This document shows positions 7,220-15,041 of a DNA stretch of 37,123 nucleotides, one piece after another. This DNA comes from JAFALX01 sp050734185 (GTDB taxonomy: Bacteria > Chloroflexota > Dormibacteria > Aeolococcales > Aeolococcaceae), in contig JBOHUE010000140.1 in NCBI GenBank assembly GCA_050734185.1, positions 1 to 37,123 on the forward strand, in the 5' to 3' direction. Made by a program: the position numbers and the translations under genes. The stretch's first letter is position 1; each line of letters starts with the position of its first letter. The notes beneath the pieces were generated by a model. The model was not told the DNA's origin, ran no database searches, and saw only the letters and a program-made list of their open reading frames with translations.

Positions 7220-7440
7220 GGACGGCCCTTGTAGATCACGGCGTCGATGTCGTCGACGCCACCGATATCGAGCCATCCATTGAGCGCCTCCCATGGATCG
7301 TCCGACGTTGCCGGGAAATCGGGCCGGTCAGTCAGGAGCGCCGTCCGAACGATGGCAGCCTTGGAGAGGCCCAGCCGCGCAGCCTCGGCCGCCAGCGCGT
7401 CATCCATTGCGTCCTCGAGATGAATCTGCAAGCGCCGCAC
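7216..7440 (-). CDS. vapB: VapB-like RHH antitoxin, second copy, without a working toxin
   Basis: A 74-residue paralogue of the vapB at 1596-1820 (MRRLQIHLEDAMDDALAAEA, ARLGLSKAAIVR, WEALNGWLDIGGVDD). It is intact while its VapC partner is gutted. It may still bind DNA and the toxin of the first copy, so it could act as an anti-addiction antitoxin; that is inference. The start is GTG at 7440 with TAAAGT (7452-7447) 6 nt upstream, again leaderless. The upstream DNA shares the CAGATCCGTGTAGGCG stretch with the first copy. Confidence 0.85.
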   Translation of the reverse strand: MRRLQIHLEDAMDDALAAEAARLGLSKAAIVRTALLTDRPDFPATSDDPWEALNGWLDIGGVDDIDAVIYKGRP

Positions 7441-7532
7441 GGGGACACTTTACGCTTATGCAGATCCGTGTAGGCGGACATATTCGCCAGCCCCTTTCCA
7501 ACTTCAGATCTGATGTGTGTTCTGATAGAGCC

Positions 7533-7865
7533 ATGCTTCGAGCTGCGACGACGATCCGTGAAGCTCGAGATCGCGCCGGTGTGACCCAGGCGCAGCTCGC
7601 GAGCCGCCTGGGCACGTCGCAGGCAGCAGTGTGGCGCTGGGAGCGCGGGCTGGTGGAGCCGTCATGGGCCACCGTGCTACGCGCCGTCGCTGCGTGCGGG
7701 ATGGCCGTGGCGGGACGCCTCGAGACAGTCGATCCTGACGACTGGCGACTTGTCGAAGCCGGCCGCAACCGGACACCGGCTCAGCGGCTGCACGACCTCG
7801 AGAGCTACAGCCGCTTCGTGACGGCCGGTCGCCGCGCCCTGCGGCGGCGGCGACACGGTGGATGA
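7533..7865 (+). CDS. XRE-family helix-turn-helix protein (antitoxin-like)
   Basis: A 110-residue protein. Residues 7-60 form an XRE helix-turn-helix (TIREARDRAGVTQAQLASRL, GTSQAAVWRWERG). A short C-terminal extension (LHDLESYSRFVTAGRRALRR) is shared by XRE proteins that sit before nucleotidyltransferases. The ATG at 7533 begins just before the HTH. Its stop overlaps the GTG of the next gene by 8 nt, as in coupled TA pairs, so it is probably the DNA-binding antitoxin and autoregulator of that pair. Confidence 0.82.
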   Translation: MLRAATTIREARDRAGVTQAQLASRLGTSQAAVWRWERGLVEPSWATVLRAVAACGMAVAGRLETVDPDDWRLVEAGRNRTPAQRLHDLESYSRFVTAGRRALRRRRHGG

Positions 7866-8357
7866 ACCGGCACTCGACGCGTCGGCCCTGCTCGCGACGC
7901 TGACGCGTCGCGGCGTGCGCTTCGTGGTCATCGGCGGGCTCGCCGCCGTGTTGCACGGAGCGCCCTACCAGACCGTCGATTGCGACATCACGCCCGACGT
8001 GGACGATGCCAACCTGGCTCAGCTGTCGGCCGCGCTGCGGGACTTGGGTGCTCGAGTCTGGACCGGCCATGGCGAGGGCGTGCGGTTCGAGCACGATGCC
8101 CGGTCGCTGCGCGAATCGCGCATCTGGAACCTCGTCACCGACCATGGCCTGCTCGACATCGCCTTCGAGCCAGCCGGCGTTGGCGGCTATGAGGACCTCT
8201 GCGGCACGCGGTGGAGATCGACGTCGACGGCGTCGTGTTCGCCGTCGCGTCATTTGAGGACGTGATCCGTTCGAAGGAGGCCGCCGGTCGAGACAAGGAC
8301 CGGCGCGTGCTGCCATTGCTGCACCGCATGCTGGCCGAGGGAATCGAGATCCGCTGA
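7858..8357 (+). pseudogene. Frameshifted nucleotidyltransferase (AbiEii/MNT-like)
   Basis: The first part is intact: RFVVIGGLAAVLHGAPYQTV followed by DCDI, the GG...G...D-x-D active-site pattern of pol-beta-like nucleotidyltransferases. Near 8206 the frame breaks. The continuation lies one frame over (AVEIDVDGVVFAVASFEDVI, then RSKEAAGRDKDRRVLPLLHR) and ends at the TGA 8355-8357. Total length is 500 nt, one base short of 167 codons, so a single deletion explains it. With the XRE gene it resembles XRE/NTase toxin-antitoxin or defence pairs. A sequencing error cannot be excluded. Confidence 0.8.
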
Positions 8358-8563
8358 AGCCCCGACAACTGAAGATCGACAGCGCGCATCGCCCTGCTCG
8401 ACGGCGGCTCGTTTGGTCCTGACTATTAGCAGGGCGCATCGAGCATTTGCACCGCGCGCATGGGCACGCTTGCGTCATGTCCGCGACGCGCATTGCAGGT
8501 ACGTTGCACGTGCAGTGCGCCTTGTTATGGCACATGGTCAGCAGCACCACCAGGAGTGATCTC
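8358..8563 (+). other. Non-coding stretch with a possible promoter
   Basis: No gene seen. TGCACGTGCA (8505-8514) is a perfect 10-bp palindrome. TTGCAC (8504-8509) followed 16 nt later by TATGGC could be a weak promoter for the secreted-protein gene. Confidence 0.3.
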
Positions 8564-9109
8564 ATGCGACGACTTTCCATCACCGGCGTCGCAGGAGCCG
8601 CTGTCGTCATCGCGGGCGTGACGCTGGCCGACCCTGCCGGGGCCAGCCGTAGCAGCGTCTCTGTGTCATTTGCCTCCGACACCACCAGCAGCGCCGGCTG
8701 GTGCGGGCACGGTCACTCGGCGATCTGCCTGACGATCGGCAGCGGACCCAGCTCGAGTGTGTTTGCGGCTGTTGTGCTGCATCACATCTCGTCCAGCCTC
8801 CCATCAACCTCGCCAACGTTCACCACCGACAACTACAACAGCGGCTCGCCCCGCTGGTACATCCCGCTCACGGGTGGCGCGTACCTGTTCGGCTATCCGA
8901 GCAATCCCCACCTGAATGGCAACGACTTCGCCTGGAGCGTGAACAACTGTCCACCGGTGAACTCGAACACGTACATGGGCTACAGCGACGCAGTAGCTGC
9001 CGTCAACAGCTCCTGCCCCGGCAGTGTGACCGGCGCCGAGATCATCGCGGATGGTGACCAGGCGGCGGGGACCACGGACACGATCACCGGCCTGCAGTAC
9101 GGCGGTTAG
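8564..9109 (+). CDS. Secreted protein of unknown function, 181 aa
   Basis: The N terminus MRRLSITGVAGAAVVIAGVT is a Sec signal peptide ending near AGASR. The mature part is Ser/Thr/Asn/Gly rich, with four cysteines and motifs RWYIPLTGGAYLFGYPSN and NDFAWSVNNC. It is probably an extracellular or wall-associated beta-rich protein; I do not recognise the family. The ATG at 8564 is chosen because AGGAG lies at a good Shine-Dalgarno distance, unlike the leaderless genes nearby, and because the signal peptide starts there. Confidence 0.78.
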   Translation: MRRLSITGVAGAAVVIAGVTLADPAGASRSSVSVSFASDTTSSAGWCGHGHSAICLTIGSGPSSSVFAAVVLHHISSSLPSTSPTFTTDNYNSGSPRWYIPLTGGAYLFGYPSNPHLNGNDFAWSVNNCPPVNSNTYMGYSDAVAAVNSSCPGSVTGAEIIADGDQAAGTTDTITGLQYGG

Positions 9110-9139
9110 CAAGGCGGCCGAGCCTGACACAGCGCGCCG

Positions 9140-9580
9140 CTATGGGAGGCGGCCCTTGGAGTCGGGCAAGGCCACGACCCGCACGACCTCGACTCGCGCC
9201 ATGGTGGCAAGCGCTGGATCGGCCGTTGCGACCGCGGCATTGAGCGAGGCAGCAGTCGCTACCGCGAAGCAGTCCGACAGCGACACGTCGGCGCTGCCGC
9301 GGCGATAGTGCCGCGCCCGCAGCGACCCAGCCTCAAACCCCAGCTGCTCATCGGCCGGAACGACACTCACGCCTGCCGCGCTCAGCAGTTGCAGGCTGCG
9401 TTCGACGGCGGGAGCAGCAAGCCGTGCGACACGGAGGAGTTGGTCGAGCACCTCCGCCAGGTTCACGGCTGAGATACGCACGTCAGCACCAGGGCTCCGC
9501 AGCTCGTGATCGACCGCTTGCGCCGCCGGCTCACCCGCAACAGCGGCGATCACCGCGTACGCGTCGAGGACGATCGTCAC
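9140..9580 (-). CDS. vapC: PIN-domain toxin (AbrB/PIN pair, copy 1)
   Basis: A 146-residue PIN protein: D6 (VLDAYAVIA), E43 (VNLAEVLDQL), D103 (SLSDCFAVA) and D121 (TADPAL). It should be an RNase toxin. The GTG start at 9580 overlaps the AbrB-type antitoxin stop by 4 nt. The protein at 19382-19822 is the same length and differs at only a handful of residues, so this is a recent duplication. It shows no damage. Confidence 0.88.
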   Translation of the reverse strand: MTIVLDAYAVIAAVAGEPAAQAVDHELRSPGADVRISAVNLAEVLDQLLRVARLAAPAVERSLQLLSAAGVSVVPADEQLGFEAGSLRARHYRRGSADVSLSDCFAVATAASLNAAVATADPALATMARVEVVRVVALPDSKGRLP

Positions 9581-9834
9581 CGCGGCGGGCGCCGGCGCTT
9601 CGATGCTTCAGCGTCCTGGCGGCGAGCCTGCGCGCGCATGCCCTCGCTGGTCATGCCGTCCGGCAGCGGGAGCGACCCCAGCACAGCACCGACCGGGTCG
9701 CGAGGGATCGGGCGCAGCACCAGCTCATCGCCGCGGTCCTCGAGGACCAGCGCGTCGGTGTCCCACCGGTGCCGGATGACAGCGGGGATGGACACCTGAC
9801 CTCCTCTCGAGATGTGCGTCGCTTGGCGCTTCAT
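9577..9834 (-). CDS. AbrB/MazE-like swapped-hairpin antitoxin (copy 1)
   Basis: An 85-residue protein with an N-terminal SpoVT-AbrB swapped-hairpin domain (THISRGGQVSIPAVIRHRW, then DALVLEDRGDELVLRPIP) and a basic tail for toxin binding. It should bind its own promoter: the start codon lies in an inverted repeat (CATGGGA-N9-TCTCATG, 9832-9854) that is matched at the second copy. A clear -10 box is not seen; AACTCT sits at the leaderless position. Confidence 0.88.
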   Translation of the reverse strand: MKRQATHISRGGQVSIPAVIRHRWDTDALVLEDRGDELVLRPIPRDPVGAVLGSLPLPDGMTSEGMRAQARRQDAEASKRRRPPR

Positions 9835-9854
9835 GGGATGCAGAGTTTCTCATG
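9832..9854 (-). promoter_or_regulatory. Operator-like inverted repeat over the AbrB antitoxin start
   Basis: Arms CATGGGA and TCTCATG with a 9-nt spacer. The left arm contains the start codon and the spacer holds the presumed -10 region. The copy at 20074-20096 has the same spacing and perfect arms. Likely the autoregulatory site. Confidence 0.5.
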
Positions 9855-9945
9855 AAATTCCACACTCGCAAGACAAGTCAGGTTCATCAAACTGAACGCT
9901 TCGCGAGGGGCAGGATGGAAGATCAACTTGGAGTGCGGAGATCGG

Positions 9946-11256
9946 ATGCCGTTCGACCTCGCTCGGGATCGCGTCAAGCCACTGCTCGAATCGTGGGAGC
10001 GTCGCCGTTCCCAGGACGCGACAGCCGCCTGGGACTGGTTGACAGCGAGCGGCGATGCGCCGGAAGTGAGCCTGCACGAGCTGGAGTACTTTCTCTGGTA
10101 CCAGCTGCCGGCGAAGTTCCTCACATCGCATGAGCACCATCGTGCCGTCGCCCTGGCGCTCGCCGACCTCTTGGACGCCCTGGGCCACGCGGACGCGGCG
10201 AGCTTGTGCCGCGGCTTCACGACGATGCAAGTGCTCGCCGAATGGGAATCGGATCCGGACCGCGGCCATCGTGCATTCATCAAGGCGCTCGACGAGTCCG
10301 GGGTCCATCCTCCGAACACCGATGTCCTCGAATGGGGAGCGGTGATGCTGCTCACCGAGGCGCGCGTGCTGGAGATGGCGGCGAACGAGCTCGAGGACGC
10401 GATCTCGCACGGCGTCTTCACGCCGGGCGAGCGCGGATGGAAGCACGCGCAGTCCGAGGTCACGCGCCAGTTCCTGCTGCGCGTTCGCCACGATCTCGAC
10501 GAGCGCTCCCCTCGTGAGGCGGTGTGGCAGGAGCGCATCGAGTATTGGGCGTTACGTCCCGCGCGCCCGTCGCGGGAACTCTGGCTGCGCCCGGCCATAA
10601 AAGACCTGCGCCGCAGTGCGGACGCGCCCGAGGATGCCTCGGCAGCGATGCTGTCGCTGCACCGGCTGCTGGAGCTGGCCGGCGAGGGTATTCCGCTGAC
10701 GCAGGCGGGGTTCATGCAGCCGGCCGTGGTGCGGCAGCTGGTCGACGAGTTCGGGTGGTGGCACTGGGGGAAGCCACCGCGGAACGAGTCGGACGCACTG
10801 CAGGTGCACGACCTGCGTGACCTCGCGAAGCGGTCGGGGCTGCTTCGAGTCGCACGGAAGGAGCTGCGCCTGACCGCGAACGGCCGGCACGCGCTCGCCG
10901 ACACGCAGGCGCTCTGGCGACGCACCACGTGGACGCTCGCTCGGGGAGCGTCCTTTTCCGACGCGATCGGCGAACTCCTGCTGGCGCGCCTCCTTCGTGG
11001 CCCGGTAGATCAGAGCGACGTCCGCGAAGACATGGTTCCTGTCCTCGCTGAAGCGGGCTGGACACCAAGGAATGGCGGGCTGCTCACCGCCGACATGGTG
11101 GGGTATGACATGTGGGACGCCATCCGTCCGCTCGCACTGCTCAACATGCTGCAGATCGGCAAGTGGCCCGATCAGAGCCTGCGCCTCACACGATTCGGCG
11201 CCATCTCGGCACGCGAGATTCTCCGGCTCCGTGCGACGGCACCGGTAGAGCGATGA
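9946..11256 (+). CDS. Conserved protein of unknown function, 436 aa
   Basis: A soluble, mostly helical protein. The N-terminal half (to about 230) is helical with Trp-rich motifs (LLESWERRRS, HELEYFLWYQLPAKFL). The C-terminal half contains LTQAGFMQPAVVRQLVDEFG, WWHWGKPPRNESD, DLAKRSGLLRVARKELRLTA and NGRHAL, a winged-helix-like block seen at the end of many actinobacterial proteins, including some fused to pRiA4b ORF-3-like domains. The function is unknown; DNA binding is a guess. The ATG at 9946 has GGAG 4-5 nt upstream; an upstream TTG at 9928 is less likely. It converges on the PIN gene at 11271 with a 14-bp gap. Confidence 0.75.
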   Translation: MPFDLARDRVKPLLESWERRRSQDATAAWDWLTASGDAPEVSLHELEYFLWYQLPAKFLTSHEHHRAVALALADLLDALGHADAASLCRGFTTMQVLAEWESDPDRGHRAFIKALDESGVHPPNTDVLEWGAVMLLTEARVLEMAANELEDAISHGVFTPGERGWKHAQSEVTRQFLLRVRHDLDERSPREAVWQERIEYWALRPARPSRELWLRPAIKDLRRSADAPEDASAAMLSLHRLLELAGEGIPLTQAGFMQPAVVRQLVDEFGWWHWGKPPRNESDALQVHDLRDLAKRSGLLRVARKELRLTANGRHALADTQALWRRTTWTLARGASFSDAIGELLLARLLRGPVDQSDVREDMVPVLAEAGWTPRNGGLLTADMVGYDMWDAIRPLALLNMLQIGKWPDQSLRLTRFGAISAREILRLRATAPVER

Positions 11257-11270
11257 GGCGCGTTGCGGCT

Positions 11271-11663
11271 TCAGACTGGTGCGGCGACGGCCAGCCCGGC
11301 GTCCTCGGCCGCCATTCGGAGCCGTTCGTCGTACGCGATGAGGGACGTGACGTCGTCGCCGACAGATAGCGCGCTGGCCAGATGAATCGCGTCGAGGCTT
11401 CGTAGCTCAGGGGGGCCGACGGTAGCGGCGTGCAGCAGGACGTCGGTGGTCATCGGGACAACGTCGATGCTTGCAAGCAGCTGGCGCGCAACGTCGACCG
11501 CTCCCGCGTCGCGCCGGCGACACACCCGCATGAGCTCGACGGTGGCGAGCTCGCTGCTCACCATGGCAAGGTCGGCGCGCCGCGCAAGCCAGTCACCGAG
11601 AGCCGCGGTCTCATGCTCTTCGAACACGAGCTTGACCAGTGCCGAGGTGTCGAGATAGATCAC
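11271..11663 (-). CDS. vapC: VapC-type PIN toxin
   Basis: A 130-residue PIN protein opening MIYLDTSALVKLVFEEHET (D5), with E43 in ATVELMR, D91 in RSLDAIHLASAL and D112 in AYDERL, the textbook set for VapC RNases. It starts 3 bp after the Phd-like antitoxin stop. It is not close to the other PIN toxins here. Confidence 0.9.
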   Translation of the reverse strand: MIYLDTSALVKLVFEEHETAALGDWLARRADLAMVSSELATVELMRVCRRRDAGAVDVARQLLASIDVVPMTTDVLLHAATVGPPELRSLDAIHLASALSVGDDVTSLIAYDERLRMAAEDAGLAVAAPV

Positions 11664-11666
11664 CGG

Positions 11667-11945
11667 TCAGCGAAGTCGTTCGCCGCGCTGCGCATCGAGG
11701 GTCTCCGACGCCGTCGTCTCGCCAGGCGCCAGCCGGACAGGTACGGGAACCCGAAACGACCGGCTGGCCGGCCGGAGCGCACCCGCAGCGACCAGCCGGT
11801 CGCGTGCCGTCCCGTCTTGTGATGGCGGCACCAGCAGCGCCACCAGTTTCCCGCGCTCGGTGACCTCGACACCGTGCCCAGCCTTGACCATCGCGACATA
11901 GCGGCTGGCATGCTGCCGCAACTCGCGGATCCCGATTCGCTCCAT
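11667..11945 (-). CDS. Phd/YefM-family antitoxin
   Basis: A 92-residue protein from the ATG at 11945: MERIGIRELRQHASRYVAMV, then GHGVEVTERGKLVALLVP, the Phd/YefM DNA-binding fold, followed by a longer, Arg/Pro-rich, probably disordered toxin-binding tail. A -10 box TACAAT (11961-11956) lies 10 nt upstream, so the leader is about 3 nt or none. An earlier ATG at 11957 overlaps that box and is less likely. A 7-bp inverted repeat covers the -10 box. Confidence 0.87.
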   Translation of the reverse strand: MERIGIRELRQHASRYVAMVKAGHGVEVTERGKLVALLVPPSQDGTARDRLVAAGALRPASRSFRVPVPVRLAPGETTASETLDAQRGERLR

Positions 11946-11955
11946 GGTGACGATC

Positions 11956-11977
11956 ATTGTAGCACTCCATGTGCTAC
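11956..11977 (-). promoter_or_regulatory. Promoter and operator of the Phd/PIN pair
   Basis: On the minus strand TACAAT is the -10 box. GTAGCAC-TCCAT-GTGCTAC (11959-11977) is a perfect inverted repeat with 7-bp arms overlapping it, as expected for autorepression by a Phd-type antitoxin. Confidence 0.6.
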
Positions 11978-12015
11978 TTGAGGGGGCGCGTTTCGCTCAC
12001 TGCGCTACGGGAGGT

Positions 12016-12050
12016 GAGAAGGAGGGGACGTTGTCCGTCCCCTCCTTCTC
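12016..12050 (-). terminator. 15-bp perfect hairpin, terminator of the secreted Ig-like gene
   Basis: GAGAAGGAGGGGACG, loop TTGTC, then its exact reverse complement. It lies 34 bp after the stop of the 12084-14264 gene. There is no long T-run, but the stem is very stable. Confidence 0.65.
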
Positions 12051-12083
12051 GAGCGATAGCACGCGGGCTGTCGCATTCTGACG

Positions 12084-14264
12084 TCAGCAGATCTGCGCGA
12101 CCACGGTCCCCGTTCCAGTTGAGCTCGGCTGCGGGCCGTAGCCCGGGTTGACCTTCACGATGATCACGTGCACGACGTCACCGCTGATGGCGCTGCCCAA
12201 CTTCGCGATCGAGCTTGAGACGATCACCGCCATGTAGGACGGGACCGTCGCCGGCGGCGGTGTGCTGTTGCCGGGATCGGTCAGCCACGACGTGCCGCAC
12301 ACCGGATGCGTCGCGTCGTCTTCGAATCCCTTGAAGCTGTTCGGCGCGCTGCCGCCGCTCAACGGATTGTTCTGCTGCCACTGCGATCCCCAGAAGAGCA
12401 CCGGCTTGCCGGTGCTGGTGTTGACCTGATTGCCCACGACGAACGAACCGCCCTGAGCGAACGCGTAGACGATGGTGTTCGCGCTCGCGCTGGATGCGCT
12501 GTAGAACGCGTCACCAAAAAAGTTCGCGGCGACGGTGCCCGGGCCGAGCGGTTGCGAGACGCTTGCGATCGTGCAGCTGGCGGATCCGGCGATGTTCGTG
12601 GTGCCGGAACAGGCCTGCGCCGAGACCCCCGTTCCCAGCGTCAATGTCTCGGACCGTCCCGGGATGGCCGTCGTGCCGTCCTCCGCGAGCACGGCCGAGA
12701 GGGTGACCGGACCGCCGTTTGCGATCAGGGTCGGGCCGGTGTAGGTCGTGGTGGTCTCCTCATGGGTGACAGTGAAGGTCACCGTGGTCGAGGAGGCGAC
12801 GTACTTGGCCGTCCCGGCGAAGCTCGCCACGAGCGAGTAGGCCCCGGCCGGCTCACCCGGTGTCAGCGAGCAGCTCGCTATCCCCGAGGTGTCTGTCACC
12901 GCGCTGCACGTCTCCGTGCCCTGGACGGTGAAGGTCACCGTCTGCCCGGCCAGCGGCACGCTGCTGCTGTCGGTCAGTCGCGCGGAGACAGTGGCCACGT
13001 CGTTGAAGTCACCACTGGTCGCGCCGGTGTACGTGAGCGTCGTGCTCACCTGAGTCCAGATGATGGACGCCGAGTTCGACGTGAGGCTGGCGGGCGGCGT
13101 CGTGCTCGACGCCGTCGCCACCACCGTGTCGGTCCCGGGGTTGTTCCCCGTGTAGGTGAAGGTCGCGACCCCGCTCGCGTCGGCCACTCCCGTGCCGGTC
13201 TGAGCGTTGGGTCCGGTGACGGTGAACGTCACGACGATGCCGGCTGGGTTGACCACGTTAACCAGCTGCGCCTGCATCGTGATCGAGGTCCCCACCGTCT
13301 GGCTGGCGCTGGATGGCGTCAGCTCGAGCTTCGGCTGGGCCGCGGTGTCCTCACCGAAGACCGTCAGGCCGTTGACATCGGTGCCGGCGTTGAAGTGGGT
13401 GAGCACGCTGCCGGAGGCGATGTCGATGCGATAGACATCGCCGCTTCCCTCACTTGCGGTCCAGAACGACTTCAGGTCCGGGCCCAGATTGAGCGCGAAG
13501 AGCGGATTGGTTGCGGTGAAGGCTCCCGGCGTGTACGTCTGAATCACGCTCCCGCTCGTGTCGAGCAGGTAGACGGCGGTGGCATCCGCCACGAGCACGT
13601 CCTGGTTGGGCAGGATCCGGAATGCGTACGCGTTCGGGCCTGCCAGGGCCGTCGAGTTGAAGTCGGCGAGCTGCGTGCTGGTGCACACGTTGAAGCGCTT
13701 GATGTGCGCGCCCTCGGACGTGTAGTAGAGGGTGCACTGGTCGGCGGCCAGGTCGACCCAGTCGGTGCCGCGGTTCTCGACCGCCGGGCTGAAGCTCGCC
13801 ACCGAGGCGAAGCTCGAATTGAACTCGAGAACCCGATGCGACCCGTCAGCCTGTCCCACATAGAAATGCCCCGCGTTCGCGCCGCTGCAAACAGTGCACG
13901 CTTGGACGATCGACTCGTTGTCAGCGTTGTAGCCGCTGCCGACGTCGCTGATAAGGTTTCCCGCGGAGTCGAACTTCGTGACCGCGTTGGCGTTGAAATC
14001 GGTCGCGTACAGGTTGCCCGAGGCGTCGAATGCCATCCCCGTGCCGAAGGAGTTATGGCTGGTATTGAGCGTATCGAGCACGGCGCCACTGGGGCTCAGG
14101 TGCAGGATGTTGCCGCCGCTGGTTCCGGCGAAGACGTCACCGACGTTGTAGGTGACGCCGCTGGCGTGGGCGGTGAGCGGTCCAAACCCGACAGCCCCGC
14201 CGAGCATGGCGAGCACGATCAGGGGAAGGAGTAAGGCGCGCAAGCGCAGGTGTCGTGCATGCAT
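12084..14264 (-). CDS. Large secreted protein: beta-propeller, Ig-like repeats and C-terminal domain
   Basis: A 726-residue protein. Residues 1-35 are a signal peptide (LRLRALLLPLIVLAMLGGAV to TAHAS). Residues about 38-335 resemble NHL/SMP-30 propeller blades (GNILHLSPSGAVLDTLNTS, ASGNLYATDFNANAVTKFD, DVYRIDIASGSVLTHFNAG). Three bacterial Ig-like domains follow (about 345-435, 440-530, 530-625), each with V-x-FTVTG or TFTVQGTE strands and paired cysteines in the last two. The final 100 residues hold FWGSQWQQNNPLSGG, SFKGFE, CGTSWLTDPGNS and VNPGYGPQPSSTGTGTVV, which I associate with secreted proteins of this kind of organism. It probably acts at the cell surface or in the matrix. The ATG at 14264 has AAGAG at good distance. 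Confidence 0.85.
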   Translation of the reverse strand: MHARHLRLRALLLPLIVLAMLGGAVGFGPLTAHASGVTYNVGDVFAGTSGGNILHLSPSGAVLDTLNTSHNSFGTGMAFDASGNLYATDFNANAVTKFDSAGNLISDVGSGYNADNESIVQACTVCSGANAGHFYVGQADGSHRVLEFNSSFASVASFSPAVENRGTDWVDLAADQCTLYYTSEGAHIKRFNVCTSTQLADFNSTALAGPNAYAFRILPNQDVLVADATAVYLLDTSGSVIQTYTPGAFTATNPLFALNLGPDLKSFWTASEGSGDVYRIDIASGSVLTHFNAGTDVNGLTVFGEDTAAQPKLELTPSSASQTVGTSITMQAQLVNVVNPAGIVVTFTVTGPNAQTGTGVADASGVATFTYTGNNPGTDTVVATASSTTPPASLTSNSASIIWTQVSTTLTYTGATSGDFNDVATVSARLTDSSSVPLAGQTVTFTVQGTETCSAVTDTSGIASCSLTPGEPAGAYSLVASFAGTAKYVASSTTVTFTVTHEETTTTYTGPTLIANGGPVTLSAVLAEDGTTAIPGRSETLTLGTGVSAQACSGTTNIAGSASCTIASVSQPLGPGTVAANFFGDAFYSASSASANTIVYAFAQGGSFVVGNQVNTSTGKPVLFWGSQWQQNNPLSGGSAPNSFKGFEDDATHPVCGTSWLTDPGNSTPPPATVPSYMAVIVSSSIAKLGSAISGDVVHVIIVKVNPGYGPQPSSTGTGTVVAQIC

Positions 14265-14337
14265 AGGTGATCTCTTCATATGTGCCGGATCGTTCCGGCG
14301 GATGAGCAGAGTCCATATCCGTGCCGCGGCGCCAGCG

Positions 14338-14400
14338 TGTTGCGCGCGCATCGGCCGAGCCGGCGTGTTGTGCGCGATTCGCGGCGGAGCGCGCGCAACA
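14338..14400. repeat. 12-bp inverted repeat upstream of the secreted-protein gene
   Basis: TGTTGCGCGCGC (14338-14349) and its exact reverse complement (14389-14400), with 39 nt between. It lies 74 to 136 bp before the start codon of the minus-strand gene. It could form a cruciform or a structured leader. A smaller hairpin GCCGGA-TCGT-TCCGGC (14284-14299) is nearer the gene. Confidence 0.5.
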
Positions 14401-14762
14401 GGCGGAGGCGATTGCGATGCCTCAACCGACGCGCGCGTCGGGACGTGCAAGAGCCGCCTCCCTCAATCTCGTCTCACCGTCGCCTCGGACATCCTGCCGC
14501 GGATGTCCACGCGCGACGGTACGTGCGGCGTGATTAAGAAGTCAACGCGGTTTGTGCATCGGTAACGAACTCAGTGCACTGAGTCGCGTTTGCTTACAAG
14601 GGAATTGGACCTTCAGCGTCCATTCGTCTTAAGACGATTGGCCGTCAGAAGCAGGACAAAACGCACGCCGCTTCGCGGTGGTCGGCATGAGCAACGGCGG
14701 AACCCGTTGCAGGACTGCGCTCCGTTCGTGGTTGGGTATCGCACCGTGGCAAACTTAGCGAA
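14401..14762. other. Non-coding stretch with two perfect palindromes
   Basis: No gene seen. ACTCAGTGCACTGAGT (14569-14584) and TCGTCTTAAGACGA (14624-14637) are perfect palindromes of 16 and 14 bp, 39 bp apart. They are candidate operator sites for the antitoxin-like gene downstream or boundary sequences. The last 60 bp resemble the region upstream of the broken copy at 6649. Confidence 0.45.
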
Positions 14763-15041
14763 ATGGCAACCCGCCGACGCCGCCACACGATCACCGAAAC
14801 CCCACGCATTGAAGCTGCGCTCGCGCTGCTCCGGGACGAGCTCGGATGCGACCACATCGACTTGGGTGGGATCGTCGTTCTCGGCGCCGAACTGAAAGCC
14901 GAACAGCTGCGCAAGGGACGGGCGGACCGCGCGGAGCTCAGGAAGCGCCTGGCCACCCGGGTGCGATCTCGCTCGCTTCCACTGGATCCGTCCGCATCCT
15001 CACAGGTGCGACAGCAGGGTTGGGCCCGCGGAAGCGGGTGA
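14763..15041 (+). CDS. Antitoxin-like protein, solo (intact copy)
   Basis: A 92-residue protein: RRRRHTITETPRIEAALALL, then DELGCDHIDLGGIVVLGAEL and a basic tail ending QQGWARGSG. The RRHxxTET opening, IDLxxxVxLGA middle and GWAR ending fit a group of small actinobacterial proteins encoded before PIN toxins. That assignment is supported here by PIN remnants after both copies. No intact toxin follows. The other copy (6649-6922) is frameshifted, so this is the functional member. ATG start; no clear Shine-Dalgarno. Confidence 0.7.
   Translation: MATRRRRHTITETPRIEAALALLRDELGCDHIDLGGIVVLGAELKAEQLRKGRADRAELRKRLATRVRSRSLPLDPSASSQVRQQGWARGSG

Noticed and set aside
12306..14234. A 642-codon plus-strand frame
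   Set aside because: Antisense to the secreted Ig-like gene; Arg/Gly-rich composition and no domain.
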